Assembly (NCBI GenBank): GCA_035577685.1
Contig: DATLVC010000061.1
Span: 1-41,062, forward strand
Reading direction: 5' to 3'
Length of the DNA stretch: 41,062 nucleotides
Origin: CAIYRG01 sp035577685
Lineage (GTDB): Bacteria; Pseudomonadota; Alphaproteobacteria; Micropepsales; Micropepsaceae
The notes beneath the pieces were generated by a model. That model was not told where the DNA came from. It searched no databases and saw only the letters and a program-made list of their open reading frames with translations. Both the position numbers and the translations under genes were made by a program. This document shows, piece after piece, positions 24,072-33,281 of the stretch (its first letter is position 1; each line of letters begins with the position of its first letter).

Positions 24072-25202
24072 ATGCGGAAGCTTTTTTTCTACATCCTGCG
24101 CCAGATCGTCGGGCCGTTCCTGCTGTTCACGCTGATCTTGACCCTCGTGGTGTGGATGACCCAGTCGCTGCGCATGCTCGACCTCGTGATCAATCGCGGT
24201 CAGTCGGCGGCCATTTTCGCCTATCTCACCATGCTGATTGTGCCGAGCCTGCTCGTCATCATCGCCCCTATCGCCTTCTTCGGGGCAGCGCTCTACGCCC
24301 TCAACAAGCTCAACAATGACAGCGAGCTGGTGGTGATGTGGTCGGCCGGAATCAGCCGGCTCCAGCTCGCCCTGCCGGTGCTTGCCGCCTCCGTGCTGGT
24401 GATGGCGATCACCTATTCCTGCAGCCTCTATCTGATGCCGCTGGGTCAGCGCACGATGAAGGATAAGGTGTTCGATATCCGTGCCGATATCGGCGCCGCC
24501 ATCCTGCGCGAGGGCGCCTTCACGACCCCGAGCGAGGGGCTGACCGTTTTTATCCGCGAGCTGGCTCCGAGCGGGGAGATCCGCGGCATCCTGGTCCATG
24601 ACAACCGCGAGCCGAAACGGCCCGTCACCTATCTCGCCGAATCGGGCGTGCTGGCGCAGACCCAGGAAGGTGCGCGCCTGATTATGCAGAACGGCAACGT
24701 CGAACAGGGCGAAGCCGGCGGCGCGCGGCTCTCAGTGTTGAAATTCGAGCGTTACGTGTTCGATCTCGACCAGTATGCGGGACCGCAGCGCGCCTCGGAC
24801 CGCGATACCAGCGAGCGTTATCTTTCCGAACTCCTTGATCCGCCATTCCCGGCGGGCCAGACGGTTCGGCGCGGCGTCTATCTGGCCGAGGCGCATAACC
24901 GGCTTTCGGCACCGCTTTATTGCATCGCCTTCGCGCTCATTGCCCTTGCCGCAACCGCGAAGGGGCGCATGGCGCGGGCAAGCTACGCGCTCAGACTCTC
25001 CGGGGCCGCGCTGCTGGGAGCAGCCTTGCGCCTCGTGGGCTACGGCACGCAAGGTCTCGCCGCGCGCAAGCCCGAACTTTCCGTGCTGCTTTATCTCCTT
25101 CCGCTTACGGCCAGCGCCATCGCCATCGGGATTCTCAGTGATGTGCCGGTGATTCCCGAAGCTCTCCGCCGGCTCTTCCACCCGGCCGTGGAGCCCGCAT
25201 GA
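24072..25202 (+). CDS. lptF: LPS export permease LptF
   Basis: LptF and LptG are the membrane subunits of the ABC transporter LptB2FG, which extracts lipopolysaccharide from the inner membrane and pushes it along the periplasmic bridge. The 376-residue protein has three N-terminal membrane segments (starting LFFYILRQIVGPFLLFTLIL), a periplasmic beta domain from about residue 130 to 260 (EGLTVFIRELAPSGEIRGIL), and three C-terminal segments. The coupling region NNDSELVVMWSAGISRLQLA is typical. It overlaps lptG by four bases (ATGA) and begins the operon lptF-lptG-lptD-surA-pdxA-rsmA. The ATPase gene lptB is not in the window. Confidence 0.95.
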   Translation: MRKLFFYILRQIVGPFLLFTLILTLVVWMTQSLRMLDLVINRGQSAAIFAYLTMLIVPSLLVIIAPIAFFGAALYALNKLNNDSELVVMWSAGISRLQLALPVLAASVLVMAITYSCSLYLMPLGQRTMKDKVFDIRADIGAAILREGAFTTPSEGLTVFIRELAPSGEIRGILVHDNREPKRPVTYLAESGVLAQTQEGARLIMQNGNVEQGEAGGARLSVLKFERYVFDLDQYAGPQRASDRDTSERYLSELLDPPFPAGQTVRRGVYLAEAHNRLSAPLYCIAFALIALAATAKGRMARASYALRLSGAALLGAALRLVGYGTQGLAARKPELSVLLYLLPLTASAIAIGILSDVPVIPEALRRLFHPAVEPA

Positions 25203-26290
25203 ACTGGTCGCTGACGCTGACGAGCTATCTTGCCAAGCGGTTCTTCTTCGCCGTCCTGATGGTGTTCGCGGCCTTCTCGGCGCTGGCGCTTTCGATCGAC
25301 CTTGCCGATCTCTTCAGCCGCACCACCGAGCGGGGTATCCCACCCGAAATGGTGATCAGCATGAGCTTGCTGAAGCTTCCCGACGTCGCGCAGAAGCTGT
25401 TGCCGTTTGCGGTGCTGTTGGGTGCGGTGTTCGCGTTTTCGCGCCTCTCGCGGAACCATGAGTTGGTGGCGACTCGCGCGGCCGGCATATCGGCTTGGCA
25501 ATTCCTGACACCGCCTTTGCTTGTGGCCGTCGCCCTCGGCGTGGTGACGATGACGCTGTTCAATCCGATGGCATCGTCGTTCTTGGCACAATATACGCGG
25601 CTCGAAGCGCGCTACATCCACGGCCAGGCCTCGCAGCTCGCGGTTTCCTCCACCGGTCTGTGGCTGCGCCAAGGCGATGCCTCGCACCAATCGGTTGTCC
25701 ACGCGCTTCGGGTGGCCGATCAGGGTGTGCATTTGGAGGAAGTGATCGTGTTCCTCTATCAGGGACTGGATCACTATGCGGGCCGCATCGATGCGGCTTC
25801 GGCCGATCTTCAGGAAGGGCGCTGGCATCTCACCAATGCCTGGATCAGCGGCCCCGACGGTCTGCCGCAGCATCGCGGGGTCTACGATCTGCCGACCGAA
25901 CTCACGCCCGCCCAGATTCAGGAGAGCTTCGCTTCGCCCGATACGATCTCATTCTGGGAATTGCCGCATTTCATCGCCAATGCCGAGGGGGCGGGCTTTT
26001 CGGCGCTGCGCCACCGTCTTTATTGGTACTCGCTTCTGTCGTTACCGCTGCTCTTCAGTGCGATGGTGTTCATGGCCGCGAGTTTCTCGCTGCGTTTGGC
26101 AAGACTGGGCGGCACACCGCGGCTGATCCTCGCCGCCGTGCTCTCGGGATTCGGAGTCTATTTCCTCGGCGACGTGACCGGCGCGCTGGGCCAATCGGGC
26201 ATACTTCCGACTCCGCTCGCGGCATTGGCACCCGCAGCCGCGGCGAGCCTTCTCGGCATGACATTGCTTTTCCATGAGGAAGACGGGTGA
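25199..26290 (+). CDS. lptG: LPS export permease LptG
   Basis: Partner of LptF in the LptB2FG transporter. The 363-residue protein has the same plan: three membrane segments, a periplasmic beta domain, three membrane segments. It starts YLAKRFFFAVLMVFAAFSAL; the conserved coupling element is SRNHELVATRAAGISAWQFL. The periplasmic part contains STGLWLRQGDASHQSVVHAL, which is characteristic of LptG. Its ATG overlaps the lptF stop and its TGA overlaps the GTG start of lptD, so the three genes are translationally coupled. Confidence 0.95.
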   Translation: MNWSLTLTSYLAKRFFFAVLMVFAAFSALALSIDLADLFSRTTERGIPPEMVISMSLLKLPDVAQKLLPFAVLLGAVFAFSRLSRNHELVATRAAGISAWQFLTPPLLVAVALGVVTMTLFNPMASSFLAQYTRLEARYIHGQASQLAVSSTGLWLRQGDASHQSVVHALRVADQGVHLEEVIVFLYQGLDHYAGRIDAASADLQEGRWHLTNAWISGPDGLPQHRGVYDLPTELTPAQIQESFASPDTISFWELPHFIANAEGAGFSALRHRLYWYSLLSLPLLFSAMVFMAASFSLRLARLGGTPRLILAAVLSGFGVYFLGDVTGALGQSGILPTPLAALAPAAAASLLGMTLLFHEEDG

Positions 26291-28473
26291 CGCAAAAGAG
26301 GGGGAAGCGCCGGGGGATTTTTCGGGAGACTCGCACGGCGGTGACACTTGTCGCCGCGGGTGCGTTGGGCTCCGCCATCGGGCTGGGCGCTGCGAAGGCG
26401 CAAACCAGCGAGCCGCCGCGCGTGCTGCTGCAAGGCGACGAGATCACCTATGATTCCAATACCGGCGTGGTCACCGCCGAAGGCCATGTCGAGATTTCCG
26501 ACGATCAGCGCACGCTGCTTGCGGACAAAGTCACCTATGACGAAAACACCAACACCGTCACGGCCAGCGGCAATGTCAGCCTGCAGGATGCAACCGGAAC
26601 TGTCGCCTACGCCGATTCCGTCGAACTGACGCAGGATTTGCGCGAAGGCGCTTTGCAGGGTTTCGCTGCGCTGATCGGGCAATCGGGGCGCTTGGCCGCA
26701 TCCTCCGGCGAGCGGCGCGAAGGTCGCTTCACCATTGCTCACGGCGCCATCTTCACGCCTTGCACCATCTGCAAGGACGATGGCGAACGCATGCCGCTCT
26801 GGCAAATCCGCGCCGCGCGCATCGTTCACGACGAGCTGGAAAAGGAAATCTATTTCGAAGATGCAGCCTTCGAGTTCCTCGGCGTGCCGATTCTGTATCT
26901 GCCGTATTTCTCCGAAGCCGATCCCACCGTCAAATATAAGAGCGGGTTTCTTCTTCCCGACATCGGCACCATCGGCGCCATCGGAAGCTTCATCAAGATC
27001 CCCTATTACATTTCCCTATCGCCTTCCCGCGATCTGACGCTCGATCCGTTCATCACCACGCAAGGCGGAACGGTGTTGCAGACCGAATATCGCGAGCGCT
27101 GGGGCGCCGGCGGAATGTGGCTGCAGGGAACGCTCGGCTATGATTCCAGCGCGGCAGGCAAACCTGGCGAGAGCATCTGGATGGGCAGCCTTTTCGGCTC
27201 CGGCCGGGTGCCTCTTAATGATGACGGCTGGCGCGCCGGTTTCGATGTCCAGCTCGCCTCGAACAAGACCTATCTCAAGCGCTACGAGCTTTCTAATCTC
27301 GACCGCCTCACGAGCAGTCTCTTCACCGACGATGTAGAGGGGCGCAGCCGCGCCGCGATCACCGGCTACTTCTTCCAGAGCTTAAGAGCGACCGACGTCA
27401 CCGCGCAGATGCCGCTCGCGTTGCCGCTGCTCGAATACACCTACATTCCTGAATACAAAGTGTGGGGTGGACGATTCCGCGCCGATACCAGCGCGCTTTA
27501 TCTCGATCGCACCCAAGGCACCAACATGCTGCGGGGCTCGCTCGACGCCGATTGGCGCCTTCCCTTCACAACCAATGACGGGCAGCTGATCACCTTCGAG
27601 ACATTCCTGCGCGGCGATGCCTATTACATCAGCGACACCGCCTTCGACGTGCCGGGCGCGGTGAAGAGCACCGAAACGATCGGACGCATGCTCGGCTACG
27701 GCATGGTGGAATGGCGCTATCCTTTCGTCAGCGACATCAACATCCCGAATACGACGCTGGTGGTCGAACCTATCGCCCAGCTGGTCGCAGCCTCGGGCGG
27801 CGGAAATCCGGTCGGCCTGCCCAATGAGGACAGCACCGCATTCGAATTCGACATCACCAATCTGTTCAGTGCCAATCCGGCGCCCGGCCTGGACCTTTGG
27901 ACGGGCGGCCCGCGCTCCAATGTGGGGGTTCGCGCCAGCGTGCTGCTTCCCGGCGGGACGGTCGAGGCCATGCTTGGCGAGCAGTTCCGCTTCACGACCG
28001 ACTCGTCGCTACCTACAGGGCTGCGTCTGAACGACGACAAATCGGACATTGTCGGCCAGTTCAAGATCGAGTTTCCCAATATTGCCCTGACCCATCAGTT
28101 CAATATCGATCCGGACGACGGCACCATCAGGCGCAATGAAGTCTATCTGCGGGCGCGATTCGGCCGTTCGGTGGTCGATCTGAGCTATCTCAAGCTTCCC
28201 CAAAGCGCCGCCGACCCAACTTTGGGCGAGCAGGAGCAGATCAATCTGACCACGACGGTCCAGGTTTATCGCAATTGGGGGGTTTTCGGTGAAATCCGGC
28301 GGGATCTCGCCAAAAATCAGGAGCTGGAGAGCAGCATCGGGATCACCTATGACGATGAATGCTTTGTCGCATCGCTGGGTTTCCATCGCCGGGACACTGC
28401 GACGTTGAACCTGAAGCCTTCGTCGGCAGTGATTTTTCGCCTTGGGCTGAAAACAGGCTATACCGCCCGGTAG
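26287..28473 (+). CDS. lptD: LPS-assembly outer-membrane protein LptD
   Basis: LptD is the outer-membrane barrel, plugged by LptE, that inserts lipopolysaccharide into the outer leaflet. The 728-residue protein has a signal region to about residue 39. An LptA-like N-terminal domain follows (VLLQGDEITYDSNTGVVTAE and DKVTYDENTNTVTASGNVSL). The barrel begins after about residue 185 and ends in aromatic-tipped strands. There are three cysteines: Cys159 and Cys162 in FTPCTICKDDG, and Cys692 near the C-terminus. The E. coli protein has four, with a consecutive pair near its end, so the disulfide pattern must differ. The start is GTG at 26287, overlapping the lptG stop. Confidence 0.95.
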   Translation: MTQKRGKRRGIFRETRTAVTLVAAGALGSAIGLGAAKAQTSEPPRVLLQGDEITYDSNTGVVTAEGHVEISDDQRTLLADKVTYDENTNTVTASGNVSLQDATGTVAYADSVELTQDLREGALQGFAALIGQSGRLAASSGERREGRFTIAHGAIFTPCTICKDDGERMPLWQIRAARIVHDELEKEIYFEDAAFEFLGVPILYLPYFSEADPTVKYKSGFLLPDIGTIGAIGSFIKIPYYISLSPSRDLTLDPFITTQGGTVLQTEYRERWGAGGMWLQGTLGYDSSAAGKPGESIWMGSLFGSGRVPLNDDGWRAGFDVQLASNKTYLKRYELSNLDRLTSSLFTDDVEGRSRAAITGYFFQSLRATDVTAQMPLALPLLEYTYIPEYKVWGGRFRADTSALYLDRTQGTNMLRGSLDADWRLPFTTNDGQLITFETFLRGDAYYISDTAFDVPGAVKSTETIGRMLGYGMVEWRYPFVSDINIPNTTLVVEPIAQLVAASGGGNPVGLPNEDSTAFEFDITNLFSANPAPGLDLWTGGPRSNVGVRASVLLPGGTVEAMLGEQFRFTTDSSLPTGLRLNDDKSDIVGQFKIEFPNIALTHQFNIDPDDGTIRRNEVYLRARFGRSVVDLSYLKLPQSAADPTLGEQEQINLTTTVQVYRNWGVFGEIRRDLAKNQELESSIGITYDDECFVASLGFHRRDTATLNLKPSSAVIFRLGLKTGYTAR

Positions 28474-28606
28474 CCGGGGGAACCCGCCCCAAACGCTTGA
28501 ACCGCCGGGTGAAATGCGTAGATTCGCCCCTGGAGGAGCTGGCCGGGGGCGCGCGTCAAAGCGAATGCTTGACGCCGCTTGTAGACACATAGTCGGAGAT
28601 GATGCC

Positions 28607-30163
28607 GTGTCATATCGCTTAGATGTGTTTCTGCGAACTCTGTGTTTGGCCGGAGCCGCATTCGCGCCCATGGCAGCCGTGGCCCAGGACGTCGGCGTTC
28701 CGCTGCAACCCGGTATCCTGTCCCAGGCAGGGGCGTCGGCCGCCCTGATCAATCCCCAGCCCGGCGCAGAGGAGCTTCCGCCCGCGGAAGCTCCGGCTGA
28801 GCCCGCCCCGGCTCCGGCCGCGCCTGCCGCACCGCCCGCGGCTGAGGCACCGCCTGCGGCGGCGCCCGCTTCACCGATCACCGCCGTCGAGCCGAGCGCG
28901 GGCAAACCCGGCGAGCGCGTGAACATCATCGCGCCTCAGACTTCCACCGGCGTGGCGGCCATCGTCAATGATTTCGTGATTTCGAATTACGATCTCGACC
29001 AGCGCACCGCATTGTTCGTCACGACCTCCGGTGTGCGTCCAACCCGCGACAATCTTGCGCAAATCCGTTCCCAGGTTCTGCGTTCGCTCGAAGACGAAGT
29101 GCTCGAACTGCAGGAAGCCAAGAAGCACAAGCTCACGGCCTCCAAGGCGGAAGTCGACAAGGCGCTGCAGAACATTGCCGACGACAACAAGCTCACCGTC
29201 GACCAGATACTCGATACAATCACTAAGGCCGGTGTCACCGCGACGACGTTCCGCCAGCAGGTGACCGCGCAATTGATCTGGCAGAAGCTCGTCGCGGCCC
29301 GCTACGGCTCGGACGTTACCATTTCCGATTCCCAGGTTGACGAAGCCATGCAGCGCCTGAAACTCGGCTCGGACAAACCGCAATTCCTGGTCGGCGAAAT
29401 CTTCGTCGCGGTCGACAGACCCGAAGACGAGATGAACATTCGCGCCAGCGCCGAACAGATTTCGCTGCAGATCATGCAGGGCGCCCCGTTCCCGACGGTC
29501 GCCGGCCAATTCAGTCAGTCGCCTTCCGCTGCCGATGGCGGCGATATCGGCTGGGTTGTCCAGGGGCAATTGGCCGAGGAACTCGACCATGCCCTCTCCG
29601 AGCTGCGGCCCGGACAGACGACCGCACCGATCCGGGCGGAAGGCGGCTTCTATGTGCTGCAACTGCGCGACCGGCGGGAGCCGGTCGGCACCAAGACGAC
29701 ACCGGTCGCGGCCGCGCCAACCGATCCGGATGCGCCCCTGCCGCTTGACCGCCTGTTGATTCCGCTTCCGCCCAATCCCGAAGCGATGCTTCGGGATCGC
29801 GCCATGACGCTCGCGAACACGGTGAAGAATCAGGCTCGAAGCTGCGCCGACCTCCCGACCATTGCGAACCAACTACAAGGTACGGTTTACGCGCGGCTCG
29901 GCAATGTGAATCCGAAAGATCTCAACCCGGAGCTGCGCGCAGCTCTTGCCAAGACCGGACCGGGCGAAGGTGTGCCGCCCTTCCTTTCACCTGCCGGGGT
30001 GGAGATCATCCTTCGCTGCGATCTGGCCCCGCCGAAGCTCGTGGCCTTCGAATTGCCGTCCCGCGAACAGCTCCAGCAGCAGCTTTTCGTGCAGCAAATG
30101 GGCATCTATGCGAAGAGCTATTTGCGCGATCTAAGGCGGGACGCCGTTGTCGAAACGCGATGA
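28607..30163 (+). CDS. surA: Periplasmic chaperone / peptidyl-prolyl isomerase SurA
   Basis: SurA escorts outer-membrane proteins, including LptD, across the periplasm. The frame is open from 28514, but the GTG at 28607 is chosen: it has GGAG eight bases upstream and gives a proper signal peptide (SYRLDVFLRTLCLAGAAFAP, cleaved after VAQ). A Pro/Ala-rich linker covers about residues 55-91. The chaperone domain starts at GVAAIVNDFVISNYDLDQRT, and one parvulin domain spans about residues 259-357 (QFSQSPSAADGGDIGWVVQG, GGFYVLQLRDRR). E. coli SurA has two parvulin domains; this one has a single domain, which is common in alphaproteobacteria. The end overlaps pdxA by 17 bp. Confidence 0.9.
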   Translation: MSYRLDVFLRTLCLAGAAFAPMAAVAQDVGVPLQPGILSQAGASAALINPQPGAEELPPAEAPAEPAPAPAAPAAPPAAEAPPAAAPASPITAVEPSAGKPGERVNIIAPQTSTGVAAIVNDFVISNYDLDQRTALFVTTSGVRPTRDNLAQIRSQVLRSLEDEVLELQEAKKHKLTASKAEVDKALQNIADDNKLTVDQILDTITKAGVTATTFRQQVTAQLIWQKLVAARYGSDVTISDSQVDEAMQRLKLGSDKPQFLVGEIFVAVDRPEDEMNIRASAEQISLQIMQGAPFPTVAGQFSQSPSAADGGDIGWVVQGQLAEELDHALSELRPGQTTAPIRAEGGFYVLQLRDRREPVGTKTTPVAAAPTDPDAPLPLDRLLIPLPPNPEAMLRDRAMTLANTVKNQARSCADLPTIANQLQGTVYARLGNVNPKDLNPELRAALAKTGPGEGVPPFLSPAGVEIILRCDLAPPKLVAFELPSREQLQQQLFVQQMGIYAKSYLRDLRRDAVVETR

Positions 30164-31139
30164 TGGAGGCGCCAAGCTTCCCATCGTCATCAGCCAGGGC
30201 GAGCCGGCAGGCATAGGGCCGGAGATCGCCGTCAAGGCATGGGCCGCGCTTTCAGGTGCCATCGAAGGGCGGCCGTTGCGCCTGATCGGCAGCGCCGAGC
30301 TGTTTCACAAAGCTGCGGATTTTTCCGATGTCGATGCCACCGGTCTGGACCGCGCGATCATCGATACGCATGCCAAAATTCGCAGCCAGCCGAGCCGCCC
30401 CTCCAAAGACGATGCGAATGCCGTGACCGGCGCCATCGAGCGGGGCGTGCGCGCCTGCCAGAACGGCGAAGCGGCGGCCCTCGTCACCGCGCCTATCCAT
30501 AAGGCTGTGCTGACGCAGGCCGGATTCGGTTTTCCGGGCCACACCGAGTTCCTGGCGGCGCTGACGGCGCGCGAGCGCGCCGTGATGATGCTGGCGTCTT
30601 CGGATGCCGACCCGCCTTTGCGCGTCGTGCCGTTCACGATCCATATCCCGCTGAAGGAGGTATTCGCCCGGCTTGATGTGGATGCGATTGTCGCGACCGC
30701 GCTCGTGGTGATCGAGGGACTTGCGCGCGATTTCGGCTGCGCTGTCCCGCGGCTGGCAATCGCCGGGCTCAATCCCCACGCGGGCGAGGACGGGACCATG
30801 GGCCGGGAGGATGCCGATATCATCGCGCCCGCGGTGGACCGCTTGCGCAAGCAGGGATACAGGGTGTCGGGGCCGCTTCCCGCCGATACGATGTTCCATG
30901 AGGACGCTCGCAAAAACTATGATGCTGCGCTTTGCATGTATCACGACCAGGCGCTAATCCCGATCAAGACGATTGCCTTTTGGACCGGCGTCAACGTCAC
31001 GTTGGGCCTTCCCATCGTGCGGACCTCGCCCGACCACGGGACGGCGTTCGACATCGCCGGCCAAGGCATCGCGAATCCGGCGAGCATGATCGCCGCCATT
31101 CGCATGGCCGCCGATATCGCCGCCAGGCGGGGCCTGTGA
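30147..31139 (+). CDS. pdxA: 4-hydroxythreonine-4-phosphate dehydrogenase
   Basis: PdxA oxidises 4-phosphohydroxy-threonine in the DXP-dependent pathway to pyridoxal phosphate. The 330-residue protein has IVISQGEPAGIGPEIAVKAW near the start, TAPIHKAVLTQAGFGFPGHT, GLNPHAGEDGTMGREDADII and MYHDQALIPIKTIAF. The three metal-binding His are those of PGHTE, NPHAGE and MYHDQ. The only in-frame start near the right place is a TTG at 30147, with AGGCGGG six bases before it. It lies inside the end of surA. Its stop overlaps the rsmA start (GTGA). Confidence 0.95.
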   Translation: MSKRDDGGAKLPIVISQGEPAGIGPEIAVKAWAALSGAIEGRPLRLIGSAELFHKAADFSDVDATGLDRAIIDTHAKIRSQPSRPSKDDANAVTGAIERGVRACQNGEAAALVTAPIHKAVLTQAGFGFPGHTEFLAALTARERAVMMLASSDADPPLRVVPFTIHIPLKEVFARLDVDAIVATALVVIEGLARDFGCAVPRLAIAGLNPHAGEDGTMGREDADIIAPAVDRLRKQGYRVSGPLPADTMFHEDARKNYDAALCMYHDQALIPIKTIAFWTGVNVTLGLPIVRTSPDHGTAFDIAGQGIANPASMIAAIRMAADIAARRGL

Positions 31140-32014
31140 CTCAACATGGCGTGAGCGAAGACGGCCTGCCGCCTTTGCGGGCCGTGATCGCCGCCCATGG
31201 CCTGACGCCCAAGCGGAGCCTCGGACAGAATTTCATCTTCGATCTCAATCTGACGCGGCGCATCGCGCGTGAGGCGAAAGTTGCGGAGGCTGCCGTTTAT
31301 GAGGTCGGGCCCGGCCCGGGCGGGTTGACGCGTGCCTTGCTGGCTGAGGGCGCGGCGCGGGTGATCGCTGTGGAGCGCGATGCGCGTGCCCTGCCGGCGC
31401 TCAACGATATTGCCGCCGCCAAACCGGGGCGGCTCGAGGTGGTGCAAGCCGATGCGCTGGAATTGGATGAACGCGCCCTGCTTTCCAACTTGGGCGTGAC
31501 GCAGCCAGTTCCTGTCGTTGCCAATCTGCCGTTCAATGTCGGGACCGCGATACTGATCAAATGGCTCAGCACCGATTGGCCGCCCTGGTGGCAGAGCCTT
31601 ACCCTGATGTTCCAGAAGGAAGTGGCGGAACGGATTTGTGCCGAGCCGGGGGACGACGCCTATGGACGCCTATCGGTGCTCGCCTCATGGCGCACGCGCG
31701 CGCGTATTCTGTTCGACGTGTCGCGCAGCGCTTTCGTGCCGCCCCCCAATGTGACCTCGGCGGTGATTCGCATCGAGCCTTTGCCGGCGCCGCGCTATGA
31801 GGCGGAGCTTGGCGACCTCGAAGCGGTGACCGCCGCGGCCTTCGGTCAGCGGCGCAAGATGTTGCGCGGAAGTCTGAAGTCGCTCACCCAGGATGCCGAA
31901 GCGCTGCTCGAAGCGGCCGGTGTGCCAGGCACTGCACGCGCGGAAGAATTGAACCTCGCCCAATTCTGCGCGCTGGCAAGAGCGCTCGCGCGAAAAAGCC
32001 AATCTCTGCCTTGA
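31136..32014 (+). CDS. rsmA: 16S rRNA dimethyladenosine transferase (KsgA)
   Basis: RsmA methylates the two adjacent adenines near the 3' end of 16S rRNA, a late step of 30S assembly. In this 292-residue protein the opening AAHGLTPKRSLGQNFIFDLN, the SAM-binding YEVGPGPGGLTRALLAEGA, the acidic AVERDARALPAL, and the catalytic NLPFN (NLPYN in most members) are visible. The C-terminal helical domain contains AFGQRRKMLRGSLKSL. GTG at 31136 overlaps the pdxA stop by four bases. A longer open frame upstream overlaps pdxA and is not coding. It closes the lptF-rsmA operon and converges on the gene at 32049. Confidence 0.95.
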   Translation: MTQHGVSEDGLPPLRAVIAAHGLTPKRSLGQNFIFDLNLTRRIAREAKVAEAAVYEVGPGPGGLTRALLAEGAARVIAVERDARALPALNDIAAAKPGRLEVVQADALELDERALLSNLGVTQPVPVVANLPFNVGTAILIKWLSTDWPPWWQSLTLMFQKEVAERICAEPGDDAYGRLSVLASWRTRARILFDVSRSAFVPPPNVTSAVIRIEPLPAPRYEAELGDLEAVTAAAFGQRRKMLRGSLKSLTQDAEALLEAAGVPGTARAEELNLAQFCALARALARKSQSLP

Positions 32015-32048
32015 TCGCGGCGCAAACCGTCGTAACGAAGCGCAGCGC

Positions 32049-32636
32049 TTAAATCGCCGGTTGGCGCGGTTCGGGGCGGTGGTTCTTGTCCAGCACCATG
32101 AAGCGCGTGTCCGGATCGCATTTGTCCTCTTCGCACGTCATGCCCCAGGCATAGGAATCGTAGTCGAAGAAGAACAGCCGCATTGTCTCTCCCGACACCG
32201 ATACCAGATCGACACGATAGGCGTCCGGCTTCACTTCCTTGTCGTCGAAGCCCACATGAAACGTGTCATAGGCCTTCTCGAATTCGTCGCCCTGCACCTT
32301 CTTGACGTCGATTTTGGTGAAATAGGATTTATTGTCACCCATCTCTTCGGCCGGCTTGTCCATCAGCTGCGAGGGAATGAACACCATCCCGGACGCGTCC
32401 GGCATGATCCACACCCAATTCTCGCTGCTCGTCAGCACATGCCCGATCGGCGTGCAGACAACGCGTCCCCATTTGGCAAGCGGCATCGGAAGCTTTGTCA
32501 CCGCATCCGGAGACGCGGCCGAACAGTCGTGACTTTCGGCGGCTTGGCTTTCAACGGCGCTGGCAGGAACAGACAACCTGAGCGGGGCAACAATCGTCAG
32601 CACACTGACCGCAAGCAACCACCGGGGAATCCGCAT
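32049..32636 (-). CDS. Secreted protein of unknown function, 195 residues
   Basis: I do not recognise a family. The protein has a signal peptide (MRIPRWLLAVSVLTIVAPLR, cleaved near ASA at residue 27) and is then soluble, with four cysteines: one at CSAASP, one at RVVCTPIG and two in TCEEDKCDPD. Other conserved-looking parts are NWVWIMPDASGMVFIPSQLM and RLFFFDYDSYAWGMTCEEDK. It is acidic and has no further membrane segment, so it is predicted to be periplasmic. AAGGAG lies eight bases before the ATG and overlaps the region of the gmk stop codon, 12 bp away. It is therefore probably the third gene of a yicC-gmk operon. It converges on rsmA. Confidence 0.75.
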   Translation of the reverse strand: MRIPRWLLAVSVLTIVAPLRLSVPASAVESQAAESHDCSAASPDAVTKLPMPLAKWGRVVCTPIGHVLTSSENWVWIMPDASGMVFIPSQLMDKPAEEMGDNKSYFTKIDVKKVQGDEFEKAYDTFHVGFDDKEVKPDAYRVDLVSVSGETMRLFFFDYDSYAWGMTCEEDKCDPDTRFMVLDKNHRPEPRQPAI

Positions 32637-32648
32637 CGCACAAGCTCC

Positions 32649-33281
32649 TTAGTCCTGGGTCAGGCGCCTCACGAAGTCCACCAGCCCGATTTGCCTCTGC
32701 CGGTTTAAACGCTCGGCTGCAACAATGGCTTCAAGCTGTCCCAAGGCTTTGTCGAGCTCGTCGTTCACGATGACATAGTCATATTCCGACCAGCGGCTGA
32801 TTTCATTGTTGGCCTCGGCCATTCGGCGCGCCACCACGTCCGGTGGATCCTCGGCGCGGCCCTTCAAGCGGCGCTCGAGTTCAGCACGCGAAGGCGGAAG
32901 GATAAATACCCGTACCAAATCGTCTTTTGCCTGTTGGGCCAGCTGCTGGGCGCCCTGCCAATCGATGTCGAACAGCACGTCGCGCCCCTCGGCCAACATG
33001 ATTTCCACCGCGGCCTTGGGCGTGCCATAGCGGTTGGCAAAGACCGTGGCGTGTTCCAGGAACGCGTCATTCCCCACCATGATCGCAAATTGTTCCGCTG
33101 TGACGAAAATGTAATCCTTGCCGTCCACCTCGTTCACCCGCTTGGGACGGGTGGTCACCGAAACCGACATCGCGATTGTGGGATCGCTTGCGAGCAGACG
33201 CCGCGAAAGCGTCGTCTTGCCTGCGCCGGACGGCGAGGAAACGACCAGCATCAAACCGCGTCGGGCAATGGACGGAGTCAT
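32649..33281 (-). CDS. gmk: Guanylate kinase
   Basis: Gmk phosphorylates GMP to GDP. The 210-residue protein begins MTPSIARRGLMLVVSSPSGA and continues GKTTLSRRLL, the P-loop of the family. The GMP-binding segment SVSVTTRPKRVNEVDGKDYI and the FDIDWQGAQQLAQQAKDDLV block follow. The frame extends upstream to 33374, but the ATG at 33281 overlaps the yicC stop by four bases (ATGA) and yields the normal size. The order yicC-gmk is standard. Confidence 0.97.
   Translation of the reverse strand: MTPSIARRGLMLVVSSPSGAGKTTLSRRLLASDPTIAMSVSVTTRPKRVNEVDGKDYIFVTAEQFAIMVGNDAFLEHATVFANRYGTPKAAVEIMLAEGRDVLFDIDWQGAQQLAQQAKDDLVRVFILPPSRAELERRLKGRAEDPPDVVARRMAEANNEISRWSEYDYVIVNDELDKALGQLEAIVAAERLNRQRQIGLVDFVRRLTQD

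Noticed and set aside
30932..31135. Upstream extension of the rsmA frame into pdxA
   Set aside because: The extension is rich in Arg, His and Asp and is the shadow of pdxA. The GTG at 31136 overlapping the pdxA stop gives a normal-sized enzyme.
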